Made by a program: the position numbers and the translations under genes
Notes under the pieces: generated by a model
Database searches by the model: none
What the model was told of the DNA's origin: nothing
What the model saw: the letters and a program-made list of their open reading frames with translations, nothing else
Assembly (NCBI GenBank): GCA_025766275.1
Contig: JAFKAC010000124.1
Location: 62,001 to 126,000, forward strand
DNA length: 64,000 nt
Reading direction: 5' to 3'
Source: Lactarius indigo
Taxonomy: Eukaryota > Basidiomycota > Agaricomycetes > Russulales > Russulaceae
Part shown: positions 12,352-21,812 of the stretch, one piece after another
How the letters are laid out: each line of letters opens with the position of its first letter
Numbering within the stretch: position 1 is the first letter of the stretch

Positions 12352-14577
12352 TTACACCTCTTGCGACGTTGCTCTGTCTCTGTTTTCCTCACCCTCGTCC
12401 ACCTCGCCTGATCTCACGCTCACCTCGTCCTCTTCGATCTCCTCCGGCGTTGTCCCCATTTCATCAAGCCACACTTGAACCACATCATCAATGGGTTGGC
12501 TGTCCTCTGAGTCGGACACTCCCATCTGTTGGGCAGAAGGTAAGTCGTTCAAAATTGTGTGATCATCGCTGACTGTTTCTTCTACAAATCCGAGAGGGAC
12601 CAGAAGCCTATCACGGCAGAACTCTTGGAGGTGGCGAGCACTACCTTGTCTTAGCCACCCGAACGTCGCAAGGAGCTCGGCGGGAAGTGAGTATAAATCC
12701 ACAACATCATCTATACCCATCTCCACTAATTCTTCGTGTAGACCGACGTGCCGTGGGCCAACTGGATGATGGGTGTCCATGAGCTGTAGCACGTCCATCA
12801 GCGATGGCACAGTCAAGGTTCCCAGCGCATCAAGAAGGACAAGCAAAAGCGATGGGTGCACCACTTGCATAGGCACCGGCGCGACTGGCCCCTGCGCAGG
12901 CACAATGGGCCCTGGCATGGGCCCCGGTGTTGGCACAATGGGCCCTGGTACAGGTACGATCGGCTTTGGTGCGGGCACGATGGGCCCTGGTACGGGTACG
13001 ATGGGCTCCGGTGCAGGTATGATGGGCCCTGGTAACGGCACGATGGGTCCTGGCACAGGTAGGGTGCTTGGAGCGGGTGACAAGGAACGCGAAGGTACGT
13101 ATGTCGCCTGCACCTGTGGACTCCTTATTCCCGGTGTCGGCGTGATGTTGACGGACACATGCACTTCTGGTGGTGCATGTGTGACTCGAGGCTTCTTGGT
13201 TGGTGGGTGGTCGAACGTCTTCATGTTCGGCCGAGTAAATTTAGTCGCCTTCTTGAGCGACTGAAAGTCGGTGAGTCTTTTGTCGCCCTCACTCAGAGAT
13301 ATGTCGCTTACAATGTGCTTCGCCCACAGGCTGATTTCTGCGGGCGTCAACTCTTTGTGTCCCCCTCTTTCGTTCTCTCCTGACTGCTCGACCACACAAT
13401 ATGCTTTCTTTCCCGGCTTGGAGTGTGCCTCACATAGGAGGTGTTGTCGCAGCTCCAGGAGGTGGTCTAAGGTATCCGGAGTGGCTTCTGGGGGAATGTC
13501 GTCTTCGCGACGACGTTTCTCCTTCCCCCTCTTGGTGCCATGCACCTTCGACGTTAAAGACGGTTGCTGGAGGTATGCAAGGTCAGTTTATCAGTTGTGT
13601 TATAGTGACACGCGATTTCTGACCATATTTTTTATTTCCATCGACACTGCGCGCGTCCGCGCAGACCGCACCTTGCCCAGCAGCCGGGCGATCGCATCAT
13701 TCCAGTCATACTCGGATGCAAGGTACGACATTGCGCCTGTGTCCCCGCTGATCCGGTACCCAACACGCACTTCACTGCGCGGCCTCTCAAAGTGCCGGTG
13801 CACTTCATCAAGGAGCTCATACCATTTCATGCCGGTGTGCGCATTGAAAGTATGCTTGATATTGTCGTCGATCACCTCGACGCGGAATTCCCAGACTTCG
13901 ATGTGATCAGCAACTTCTTGGCATACTGGTAAGTGATACTCACCTCCATCGCTGATCTCTTTATTGGGGTAAGACTTTCCTAGCTGGGTAACTGCAGTCG
14001 ACGACGGAGCAGCACTGTTGGCATTCACACCCCCACCATTCCCGCGCCCAAGAGTGGCCTCATCCTCTGGCCTATTGGCACGTGTGTCGTGTGTGAGTGA
14101 ACTTTCCTCACTAGTCGCGGTGTGCTGAGCAGCTGACCGATCCGTCAGGAAAGGTGCCAGTGGAGGAGCCATAGGATATTGCGCATAACCCCATGGCGGA
14201 AGCGGTGCAGCACTTATCCCTGCACCATAGGAATGGTGGTACGGGACTGGCGGGTATGCTGGTGGGTAGAACGTCGCACCGGAAGAATGTGCGTATGTCA
14301 GTGGGGCGTTTGCAGCCAGACCAGCCAACATATGCTGACTATCAGTCGGAATAGGAAGGCCTGCCACTGAGGGCGGCAGATGCGGAGGCAGGTGAGGGAC
14401 GTCAAGAGGTGGTGGTGACATCGGCGGCAGCAAGTCTGGAGCAGATGGCGGCGGCGATTCTGGAGCGGATGGCTGTGACAGGCGTAGGGTAACCTTGCAC
14501 ACACGAGATTGTGGCTGTCCAGCAGACGAGCTATCTCGGGCACGCGCACTCTTGCGATGACGTCGAGTAGGAGACAT
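12352..14577 (-). CDS. Pro-rich hypothetical protein with PB1-like and SAM-like segments
   Basis: Two exons on the minus strand, 14577-13624 and 13566-12352, are joined in phase 0 by a 57-base intron (donor GTCAGA, acceptor CCAG), giving 722 residues. Order: a basic N-terminus; a Pro-rich region (about residues 45-165); a domain near residues 225-310 (EVWEFRVEVIDD ... EVRVGYRISGD ... DWNDAIARLLGK) that looks like a ubiquitin-fold/PB1-type module; a Cys/His-containing segment (LLCEAHSKPGKKAYC); a seven-residue Pro-rich repeat (PVPGPIV type); a helical segment resembling a SAM domain (about residues 540-620); and an acidic tail. The domain assignments are by eye. Such proteins occur in several copies in agaricomycetes without known function. 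It is convergent with the transposase gene, 218 bases away. Confidence 0.6.
12870..13062 (+). repeat. coding minisatellite, 21-base unit
   Basis: About nine diverged copies of a 21-base unit of the type GGCACGATGGGCCCTGGTAC lie within exon 2 of the Pro-rich gene. On the minus strand each unit encodes seven residues (P-[VA]-P-[GE]-P-I-V). The unit length is a multiple of three, so copy changes do not break the frame. Confidence 0.85.
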
Positions 14578-16412
14578 GTCCAGGTATGTCTATGATCCTT
14601 TCTGTAAGATCCTTCTGGTATCAAAGTCGTCTTCTCTTATACTTCCCATTTCAGGGTTCGTTCTTCCGCGTTCACGTTGAACTTTTCCCCCTGTCGCTAC
14701 CTACCGGTCCCCTGTTTCGACCCTCAAACACTACGGCTACAAGTCAATTCTATCTACGAAGGCAGCTGTTGACAACGAGCGTTGTGCCGGTAGCCCTTTT
14801 TCCAAAGGGCAGTTGAGTCGAGCTTCGTACCGTGCACATGAACCATTATGCCGATATTTGTCTTGACGATGAGACGTGTAACAGCTACATTTTATATGAA
14901 TATTGATCCTATTTCGTCGGGCCCTTCCCCGCGTAGAATGGGGTGGTCCTCGCCTAGTGCCCGTAGCACTTCGACTTGAAAACAACTTCATGAAAACGAT
15001 AAGTGTATTATATAAATTCATTTTTTAATTAATATAATTAGTGTTTGTGAGAAGATTACTCGGCATGGTTGCCGAAACACTCATTCAAACCCCGTTGTGT
15101 GTGAAAAATCGTTGTAAGGTATCTATCGTTATGAAAACCGCTGTAGACAGCCTCTTAGACGGCCTTCTTTAGAAGTTTCGGCGCTTCCATCAGCAAAACA
15201 AAATTTGACTAGCGTGCTCTTAGGTTGTTATAACTGGCAAACCCACTGACAGGTGGTCGACGCACCGAAAGCTCCCCGCAGATTTCCAGCTGTTGGTTGG
15301 TTTAGAACTTGCCCGGTCTTTTTTCTGCCGGTGTCTCGAAATCAAGCTCGAAATCGATCTTTCATATCTTATTGTGACTCCGCCCAATTTGGAATTTCCA
15401 ACCCCTGGAGATAGGCTACCGTCGCGCAGAGCGGCGCTATCTGCCCTTGGACTGCACCTGTTCTCTCCCATAGGAAAAAACACCAGGCCTGCGTTGTGAT
15501 AGGGCATTGTCGTCTATATGCTTCTAACGCTTTGGGGTTCTGGTCCTGGCTTCAGGTTGTTGTTTAGTTTGGGCTGACTCGATCAGGACAAACCTCGATC
15601 AGGGAAAACCCCAGACTCCTTCCCGATTCGATGCTCCGTGGAAGAGACTATCATTACTCCTCACGTGGTGTTTCCCACAGCACACTTTCCTTTTTTATTG
15701 CAACTTTGAGTCAGAAGTTGGGATATAAAAAACGCGGAGCTTCGAATTGGGAAGGAGTCTGGAAAAACCCTGGCCCTCCGTGCGGGGCTGCCCGTTTAAG
15801 TTACTGTAGCACTACTGAAAATGTCCAAAATGCGTTGCTGTATTGTAACGCGCTGTTACAGCAAGGATCTCACTGGGCTTGACGGGAGCGGGGCCTTGTC
15901 GATTGAAGTGTTCTGGACAATAATTATGCCAGAATTATGCTTGCATGGAAGCATTGGCCCCGACAGGTGTCAAAACTCAAGTGTTGATCCGAACAACTCG
16001 GAAGACGCTACACATCACCGCGCGCCATCCGCATTGCTTCGTCGTGGCAGGTCTTTGGGGTCAGAAGCGCGGTTCGCTCGAGTTGTGCAATAGAACTTTG
16101 CGCTTGCACTTTGCTTCTCAAGTAGTATCGACCACTCGAGACCCGTATTCAGTCGACCCGCTAATAAATGTTGCCACACTCAAGCACCGCATTCCTGAAG
16201 CTACGATTTACGTCGAGGACCCTTATTGCAATGTCGAGAGATTATCGTCTCCAAGGAGTTTGGACGAGATAGCGATAGGGTCTGAGGTGCAAAGTCAAAA
16301 TTGCTGGAATTCTGTCTGGTGATCATCGAGGCGCATACCTTGGCGCATACGGCTAAACTCACATCCACGGGTACGCGTTTCTGCCTAAGTGCCAACTGTG
16401 ACGGCAGCCATC
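14578..16412. other. intergenic stretch holding one inverted-repeat element
   Basis: No supported gene. An AT-rich island lies at about 15000-15045. A pair of 38-base inverted repeats (15600-15637 and 15736-15773) suggests a small non-autonomous element. An open frame at 15945-16322 has no family resemblance and I do not call it. Confidence 0.45.
15600..15773. mobile_element. MITE-like inverted-repeat element, about 174 bp
   Basis: The left arm 15600-15637 contains CCAGACTCCTTCCC and then GATTCGATGCTCC. The right arm 15736-15773 is its reverse complement with a few mismatches (GGAGCTTCGAATT, GGGAAGGAGTCTGG). The arms enclose about 98 bases without coding capacity. Target duplications could not be identified. 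It could be a small DNA transposon derivative or a chance hairpin, but the arm length and identity favour the former. Confidence 0.55.
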
Positions 16413-17216
16413 ATTGGCATATACCGCTGTTGGCTGCTCTGGTCCAGGAATTACTGGATCATTATCTTTCCGGATCTCACGTCGATCGGTGGGCTTGGTA
16501 AGCGATACCGACATTATTGGACCAAGGGTTGATACTGATATTCCTCCGTGTCGCAGCATGTGTCGTGGTGGTCATACACTTACTGCTGGGAATATACCCG
16601 TCTTCACCAATCAACCCGCCTTCCTTAGTGCCATTGGGTCTCGTGGGCTTCATTCTCCCGCTATGCACAAACGTGTTCGTGATGGCTCTCGTCGCCGCGC
16701 GCATCTGGCTGTTCTCTCCACGCAAGGTGCGCGACCTGCGCGGCGTGTACTTCCCAGAAGGAGCGGTGCGCACTGCGATCGGCATTGTCATAGAGAGCGG
16801 TGCGCTCTACCTCGTCGTGCAGCTCGTATTTGTAGTCCTCTTCGCCATCCGGCACCCAGCGCAGGGAATCGTCGGCGTGATTGCCGTGCAGATATACGTG
16901 CGTAATCCTATCGCGCGTTTTTTGGAAGCAGCTCCTGGATTTATATCCCCCCGTCGTACAGGGTATCGCGCTAGCTCTCATCATCATCCGCGTTGCGCTC
17001 GGACTGTCGAATACACCACCAGAGAGGCCTAGCGCTGGAGCCGCATCCTGGCCTCAATCTCCTCCGACTGAAATGCGCATTGGGTACAGCACGGCGGCGT
17101 TCACTGATGCAGGTCAGCGCATCAACCCCGCCAGGATCCCCATGGCTCATATGAAGCCGAAGCCTGACGGCGAGGATTCGGGATCGAGCTATAGCTCCAC
17201 CGAACATGTAGCGTAG
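16413..17216 (+). pseudogene. 5'-truncated paralogue of the seven-helix membrane gene
   Basis: Homology to the gene at 4419-5647 begins abruptly inside its exon 3 (IYRCWLLWSRNYW) and then runs through intron 3, exon 4 (16557-16897, 341 bases as in the intact copy), intron 4 and exon 5 (16962-17216, 255 bases as in the intact copy). It continues into the 3' flank to about 17300. Splice sites and frame are preserved in the retained part, but exons 1-2 and most of exon 3 are missing and an upstream in-frame TAA occurs at 16386. Amino-acid changes are few and conservative, so the duplication is fairly recent. It lacks the first helices, so a functional product is unlikely. Confidence 0.75.
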
Positions 17217-17783
17217 AGGGCATGCGATTTTAGTTATTTATTTATTTTCGTATTATTGGATTCCGGTGACGCTGGGATATCCTTATTCGGTTCTTTCCAA
17301 GGTCGTGGTCATTATCATCACATTATTGTCGCCACTACCTTGCTGCTGGCACTGTAGTGGCCTCCATAGTTGTTGTTTGTAGCTTGCCTCATTGCAGGAC
17401 TTGCACACCATATGAAGAGTGGTGAGGGGATGGGCCTGATGGCAGCTCTGATTCTCGCACTTACCACTCAATTTGGTAGGTGCTCGGGATCTTGATGTAA
17501 CGATGTCACGCTTTGTCATGTAACGAGACGATTTAAAACAATGTTTTTATTTTTGTATGTCAATGCGTTCGGAGGTCCTGGATAATCAAAACAATGTTTC
17601 GCCGCAGCCTCTGTTTCCTGGGTGGGAAACAGAGGGTCCACTGGAACATTGCTTCAGGGCCCAGCCGCGCCGGACAGGCCCTAATAAATGACGTCTCGGC
17701 GGACAGCGCCCCACGCCTTTTACTCTCCCCACCTGCCCGCAAACCCTGACTTTCAGCATTCGCTTACCAGCCTCTTTCGCTAG
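17217..17783. other. intergenic stretch between truncated paralogue and antiporter pseudogene
   Basis: The first about 85 bases are the duplicated 3' flank of the membrane-protein gene. The rest shows no gene. A short minus-strand frame (17283-17519) has a Cys-rich cluster but no recognisable domain. The missing N-terminal exons of the downstream antiporter are not present here. Confidence 0.45.
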
Positions 17784-20372
17784 GTCCTTACGGAGAAAAC
17801 ACCATCGACCCACGCTCATGGTGTAATTCTGAGGACGCTACCAATCACTTGACCCTCAAATTCACTCGTATCGTCATCGCCATTGGCGTGTTTGCTGTCG
17901 GCGTTGAACCCAAAAAAGTATATGTACCGACATTGGAGAAGTCTTTTCTTCCTCCTTGTCCCCTGTAATGATATGGGTGCGTTGTGCTTCATACAATACT
18001 CCTATTCAGACCTTGATGATTCGAATTGATTCGTTAGGGCTGGTTCGTGTCGGCTGCCTTCATTTATGCGCTCATCCCCAACCTCAACTTCCTTTCAGCC
18101 CTAGCCGTCGGGGCTTGTCTCACCCCTACTGACCCGATTCTTGCCGCAGCAATTATCAGAGGCAAATACGCTGACAAGCACGTCCCCGCTCATCTGCGAC
18201 ATCTCATCGCGGCTGAAGCCGGCAGCAACGATGGCGCAGCGTACCCATTTCTTTACTTTGCACTCTATCTCACCCTCGATAGCACAACCGGGGGTGCAAT
18301 AAAGGATTGGATTCTCGTTTTATGGTTCTGTGCATTCCCAGTTACTTCCATCCACGACTATGTCTATTAACGTTAAAATATACAGAACAAATCGTGCTCA
18401 GCGTCATATGGGGCTCGATGCTTGGCTATGGCTTCCGACATCTCGTGAAGTTTTGCGAGAAAAAGGACTTCATTGACCGACAGTCATACGTCGTCCAATA
18501 TGTCTCTCTTGCCCTTCTCATAGTCGGCACGACCACTCTCCTTGGCTCGGATGATCTACTCGCCTCCTTCGTATGTGGAACGCTGGGTCGGTTTTTTCAA
18601 CAAACAAACCGAAGCTTCCGTCTTTTCCTCCGTCGTCGACTTGCTCCTTAACACCGCCGCGTTCGTGTTCGTTGGCGCTTGGATGCCATTTGATACGTTC
18701 TCGGACCACGAGCTCTCTCTTTCCGTTGGACGCCTCATATCCATCGCCATCCTGGTGTTGTTACTTCGACGTTTACACATCATCATTGGTTTATACAAGT
18801 GGACACCCGATATCAAGAGTTCCCGCGAAGCACTGTTCAGCGGTCACTTTGGACCCATTGGCATCGGTATTTCGTCTCCGCCTCTCACCTCCAAAGTCTC
18901 ACGTGATGTAATAGGCGCCATCTTTATGTCAACGCTCGCTGCCGAGACGCTTCCGCAGCCACAAAACCCTCCAGCCACCAAGCGGAACTTCTAGCCGCCA
19001 CGATACAGCCAGTCATCGCATTCATGGTTTTATGCTCAATTCTCATACACGGACTCTCCATACCTTTCTTCTCTCTTGGCTGCCGCGTGACGACCGTCAC
19101 GCGTACGTGGTCACGCCAGCCAAGTCTTCCTGAATGGGCCCTCCATACGCACCGCGTCGAGCGTGCAGAAGACGTTGTGATCAATCGCGACCCAGAAAAC
19201 ATGATGGAACGTGGTCAGGCGAGCGATAATGAGAAGGACGTCATAAAACGCCACCCATCGGAGGCCATGGGGTTCGATGAAGACGAAAAAGAAACACGTG
19301 TCTTGAAACGAGAGGACACCGCGGAAGCAGACGCGCTCACAGTTGCGGTTACGGAGTCAGAAGAAGCGAAGCCAGATAATCCGCCAGATGGAATAGAATC
19401 ATACGAGTGGAAGGAAGGTCCCCATCGCATCATTGATTGGCGTACCGGCCCTGGTGAAGATGTGCATTTCCCGTTCTACGTGTCCCGCTCTTGTGATTCA
19501 TGGATGATATATTATAGGTTGAAGTTGAGGTCCAGCCCAACGAACACGGCTCAAGCGAAGCTGGACACATCACACCTGCTTCTCGTAACGGGCACATAGT
19601 GCATCATTCCGCCCACGCAGCGCTTGGGAGGGCGATGCGACATGTCCCTCATGAGGAGGCGAGACCAGACGATGCTACTGGCTCCCACGGTAGTGACAAC
19701 CACGATCCATCTCGTCCGCATCCGCAAAGAGAAGAAGTCGCGATGTATGCGCCACCGCCGAATGAAGTTTTATCAAACTTAAGCCAACACCCAGAGGTTG
19801 TGCACGAGGACGAGGACGGGTGGGTGTCAGACCAGAGTTCGCCAGAGGACGCGCAGACGAAAGTGCAACCCCACGCGGAGAAGCGCGTATTTACTGGTCG
19901 TCCCAGCAAGAAGCGGCGAGCCGAGGATCACCGACCCTCCATTCAACCACCTAACCACCCCCGCGTATCGCTTCCCGCTCCAATAGATACTTCAGCGTCT
20001 ACCAGCTCCAACACTGTCATGGCGACTGTGCCGTCTGCTCCGTCAACGTCCGTTGGACCTGAGTCACCTCTTCCGAAGTCTCCCTCCTCTTCGTCGGATA
20101 TGGTCGACGACGAGCCGCGTGGACGTGCGCTTCCCGCGTCCGTATCTTCGACCTTTTCCGTGCGCAGGAAGTCACGGCACATGCGCATCGTGTCGCTGCG
20201 GGGGAGCGAAGCTAGTTCCCGAGAAGTCTCGCCGGCTCGTTCGATCCGGTGGGCCGACGCCGGTGCCGGTTCCACTCCCGCGACGGCGCGCTGGCCGCAG
20301 TCCCCATCGGCCCAGGGCAGTCGCGCCCCGTCACCATCTCCCGCGGACAGTGCAGAAAACGACACGGGCTAG
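17784..20372 (+). pseudogene. fungal Na+/H+ antiporter (NHA1-like), truncated and frameshifted
   Basis: Translated segments match the fungal plasma-membrane alkali-cation/H+ antiporters: IDPRSW, TRIVIAIGVFAVGVE, the hallmark GACLTPTDPI, AEAGSNDGAAYPFLY, FFNKQTEASVFSS, and FSGHFGPIGIG before an intron. A long hydrophilic C-terminal tail (19024-20372, intron about 19457-19516) follows, typical of the fungal clade. It would exchange Na+/K+ for H+ across the plasma membrane. It is broken: the first membrane exons are absent, the frame slips at the A6 run near 17915 and the C4 run near 17961, again near 18580 (between SFVCG and FFNKQ), and a stop at 18992-18994 precedes AELLAATIQP, which continues in another frame. 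The splice near 18316-18370 also fails to restore the frame. Some slips could be sequencing errors in homopolymers, but the missing N-terminus argues for a pseudogene. Confidence 0.75.
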
Positions 20373-21291
20373 CGCACCTGTCTCGCCTCTTCCGTTATTA
20401 CACCTGAGCTGGTTATCGTGTGTGAGTGTTGACACTCAGTAAAAAAGGAAAATCCGGAATTAGTCATTGGTAGTCGAGGATTGTCAGCCGTCGGTCGCCG
20501 TGAGTCCGGTTCAGGTCGAACCGAGACAGCCGGTAGTCAAAAAATTTGCAAAGTCCGGTCAAGTCCGTTGAAAGTCATAAATATTCATTTGGTAGTCGAA
20601 TCTAGTCACAGGAAATTGGCGTCAATTAGGGCATGAGCTGACTGGAATTGTCTTTTCTTACATAATGAACCTCGGTTATGATTGCCTTACTGTAGTTGGA
20701 CTCCGAGCGATTTTCGATCATCTGCACAACCCGATGCTACAATCTCTATTGAATACGACCAATTCTGACGACACCAATGACACCGATGCAAATGATGGCT
20801 AGGGGTACATGAGCTGCCGACTGGGAGACGCAGCCTGAGTCTCTCCCTTTCCCTGGAGGGATGCCGTTAGTTCGCTCGTCTATTTCTTTCTCTCATCTCT
20901 CTGAGGCAGGATCCTCCTACGTTTATCACATCAGTGTCAGCATCCGCATTTTTGGGGGCTGCATGGTCGCAGCATCAATCTTGGTCACTGCATCAGCTAC
21001 ACCATCCCTATCACCGACCATTCCTCTCCTCTCCTCCCTTCGAGCGCCATCTGGCCCATCTCCGACAACACTTCCGAGACCGGTAGGTTTGTGCTAAGTG
21101 TACAGGTCTTACTCGGAGTACTCATGCGACGATGGCTTCAGCACTCTTGAAAGCTAGTTGCGGTCTTCTTACTCTTGATCGGAAAATAGCACGCCTCTGC
21201 TGAGTTCATCTTCTGAGCAGTCGCCTGAATCAGAAGAGGACCCGATCACCACGTCTACCTCAACCAGTACCACCCAATATGAGACCGCGTG
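20373..21291. other. flank of element 1 with fragment of the Ser-rich gene family
   Basis: 20440-20620 is rich in AGTC/GTCCGGT words. 20990-21070 is closely similar to 30103-30180 in the Ser-rich gene on the far side of element 1 (encoding the SATPSLSPTIP-type stretch). A remnant of a second copy of that gene therefore lies here. The last five bases before the LTR are GCGTG, the left half of the target duplication of element 1. Confidence 0.5.
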
Positions 21292-21793
21292 TGTTATGTT
21301 TCGACCCACACCCTTACTGTACCGGTTGCAACTACGGCGGTAAGGTAGATTAGTTGCGGACTTACGATAGGCGATTACGAGTACGATAGGAGATTGCACG
21401 CTGATTGCTGACTGAGGACTGTGCCACTAATACTAGTAGTAGTAGTATTAGGGTTCGAGCTACTTACGCGACACGTTGGACGCTACATTACGGTGACTCA
21501 TAGCAGCGCTTGAAAGCCTGCTCGACTTGTATTTAATCTGTCTTGCGAAGACCAAGATACGCCATCTTGGTCTTCTTGAATCGTCACTTGTTTCTTCTCC
21601 TTTCTCTCTGTCTCGTTCTCTTCCATTGCCTCTTTCACGAAGTGCACCTTTGAGTGTTCACCATTGCCTACGCTTGGACCTTCGCGTCTTCAAGACATTC
21701 GTCGTGCCTGGACCTCCGTGTCTTTAGAGTATTTGCTAAGTTGTTACCGCCTCTATAGAGCTCAAGTCGAGCTAATGTCGTGACGACGTTACA
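21292..21793 (+). repeat. element 1 5' LTR
   Basis: 502 bases, beginning TGTTATG and ending CGTTACA. It contains an imperfect palindrome of ACTAGTAG type (21428-21452), a TATTTAA box at 21530 and the self-primer word at 21564. It differs from the 3' LTR at eight sites, all CpG against TpG or CpA. Confidence 0.95.
21530..21574 (+). promoter_or_regulatory. element 1 core promoter and start-site hairpin
   Basis: A TATTTAA box begins at 21530. The arm AAGACCAAGAT (21548-21558), a five-base loop, and its exact reverse complement ATCTTGGTCTT (21564-21574) follow. The second arm begins 34 bases after the TATA start, where a TATA-directed transcript should begin. The first 11 transcript bases would pair perfectly with the primer site at 21796-21806. 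The same spacing of 34 is found in elements 2, 3 and 7. Confidence 0.75.
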
Positions 21794-21795
21794 TT

Positions 21796-21806
21796 AAGAC
21801 CAAGAT
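21796..21806 (+). other. element 1 primer binding site (self-priming type)
   Basis: AAGACCAAGAT lies two bases after the end of the 5' LTR. It is exactly complementary over 11 bases to ATCTTGGTCTT at the predicted transcript start (21564). This is the layout known from Tf1 and other self-priming chromoviruses, in which the 5' end of the mRNA, rather than a tRNA, primes minus-strand synthesis. Confidence 0.75.
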
Positions 21807-21812
21807 ACCACC

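Noticed and set aside
15945..16322. 125-codon plus frame upstream of the truncated membrane gene
   Set aside because: No family resemblance and no splice continuity with the paralogue fragment.
17283..17519. Cys-rich minus-strand frame as a zinc-finger gene
   Set aside because: Only four cysteines in an irregular pattern, no splice context, and it overlaps duplicated flank sequence.
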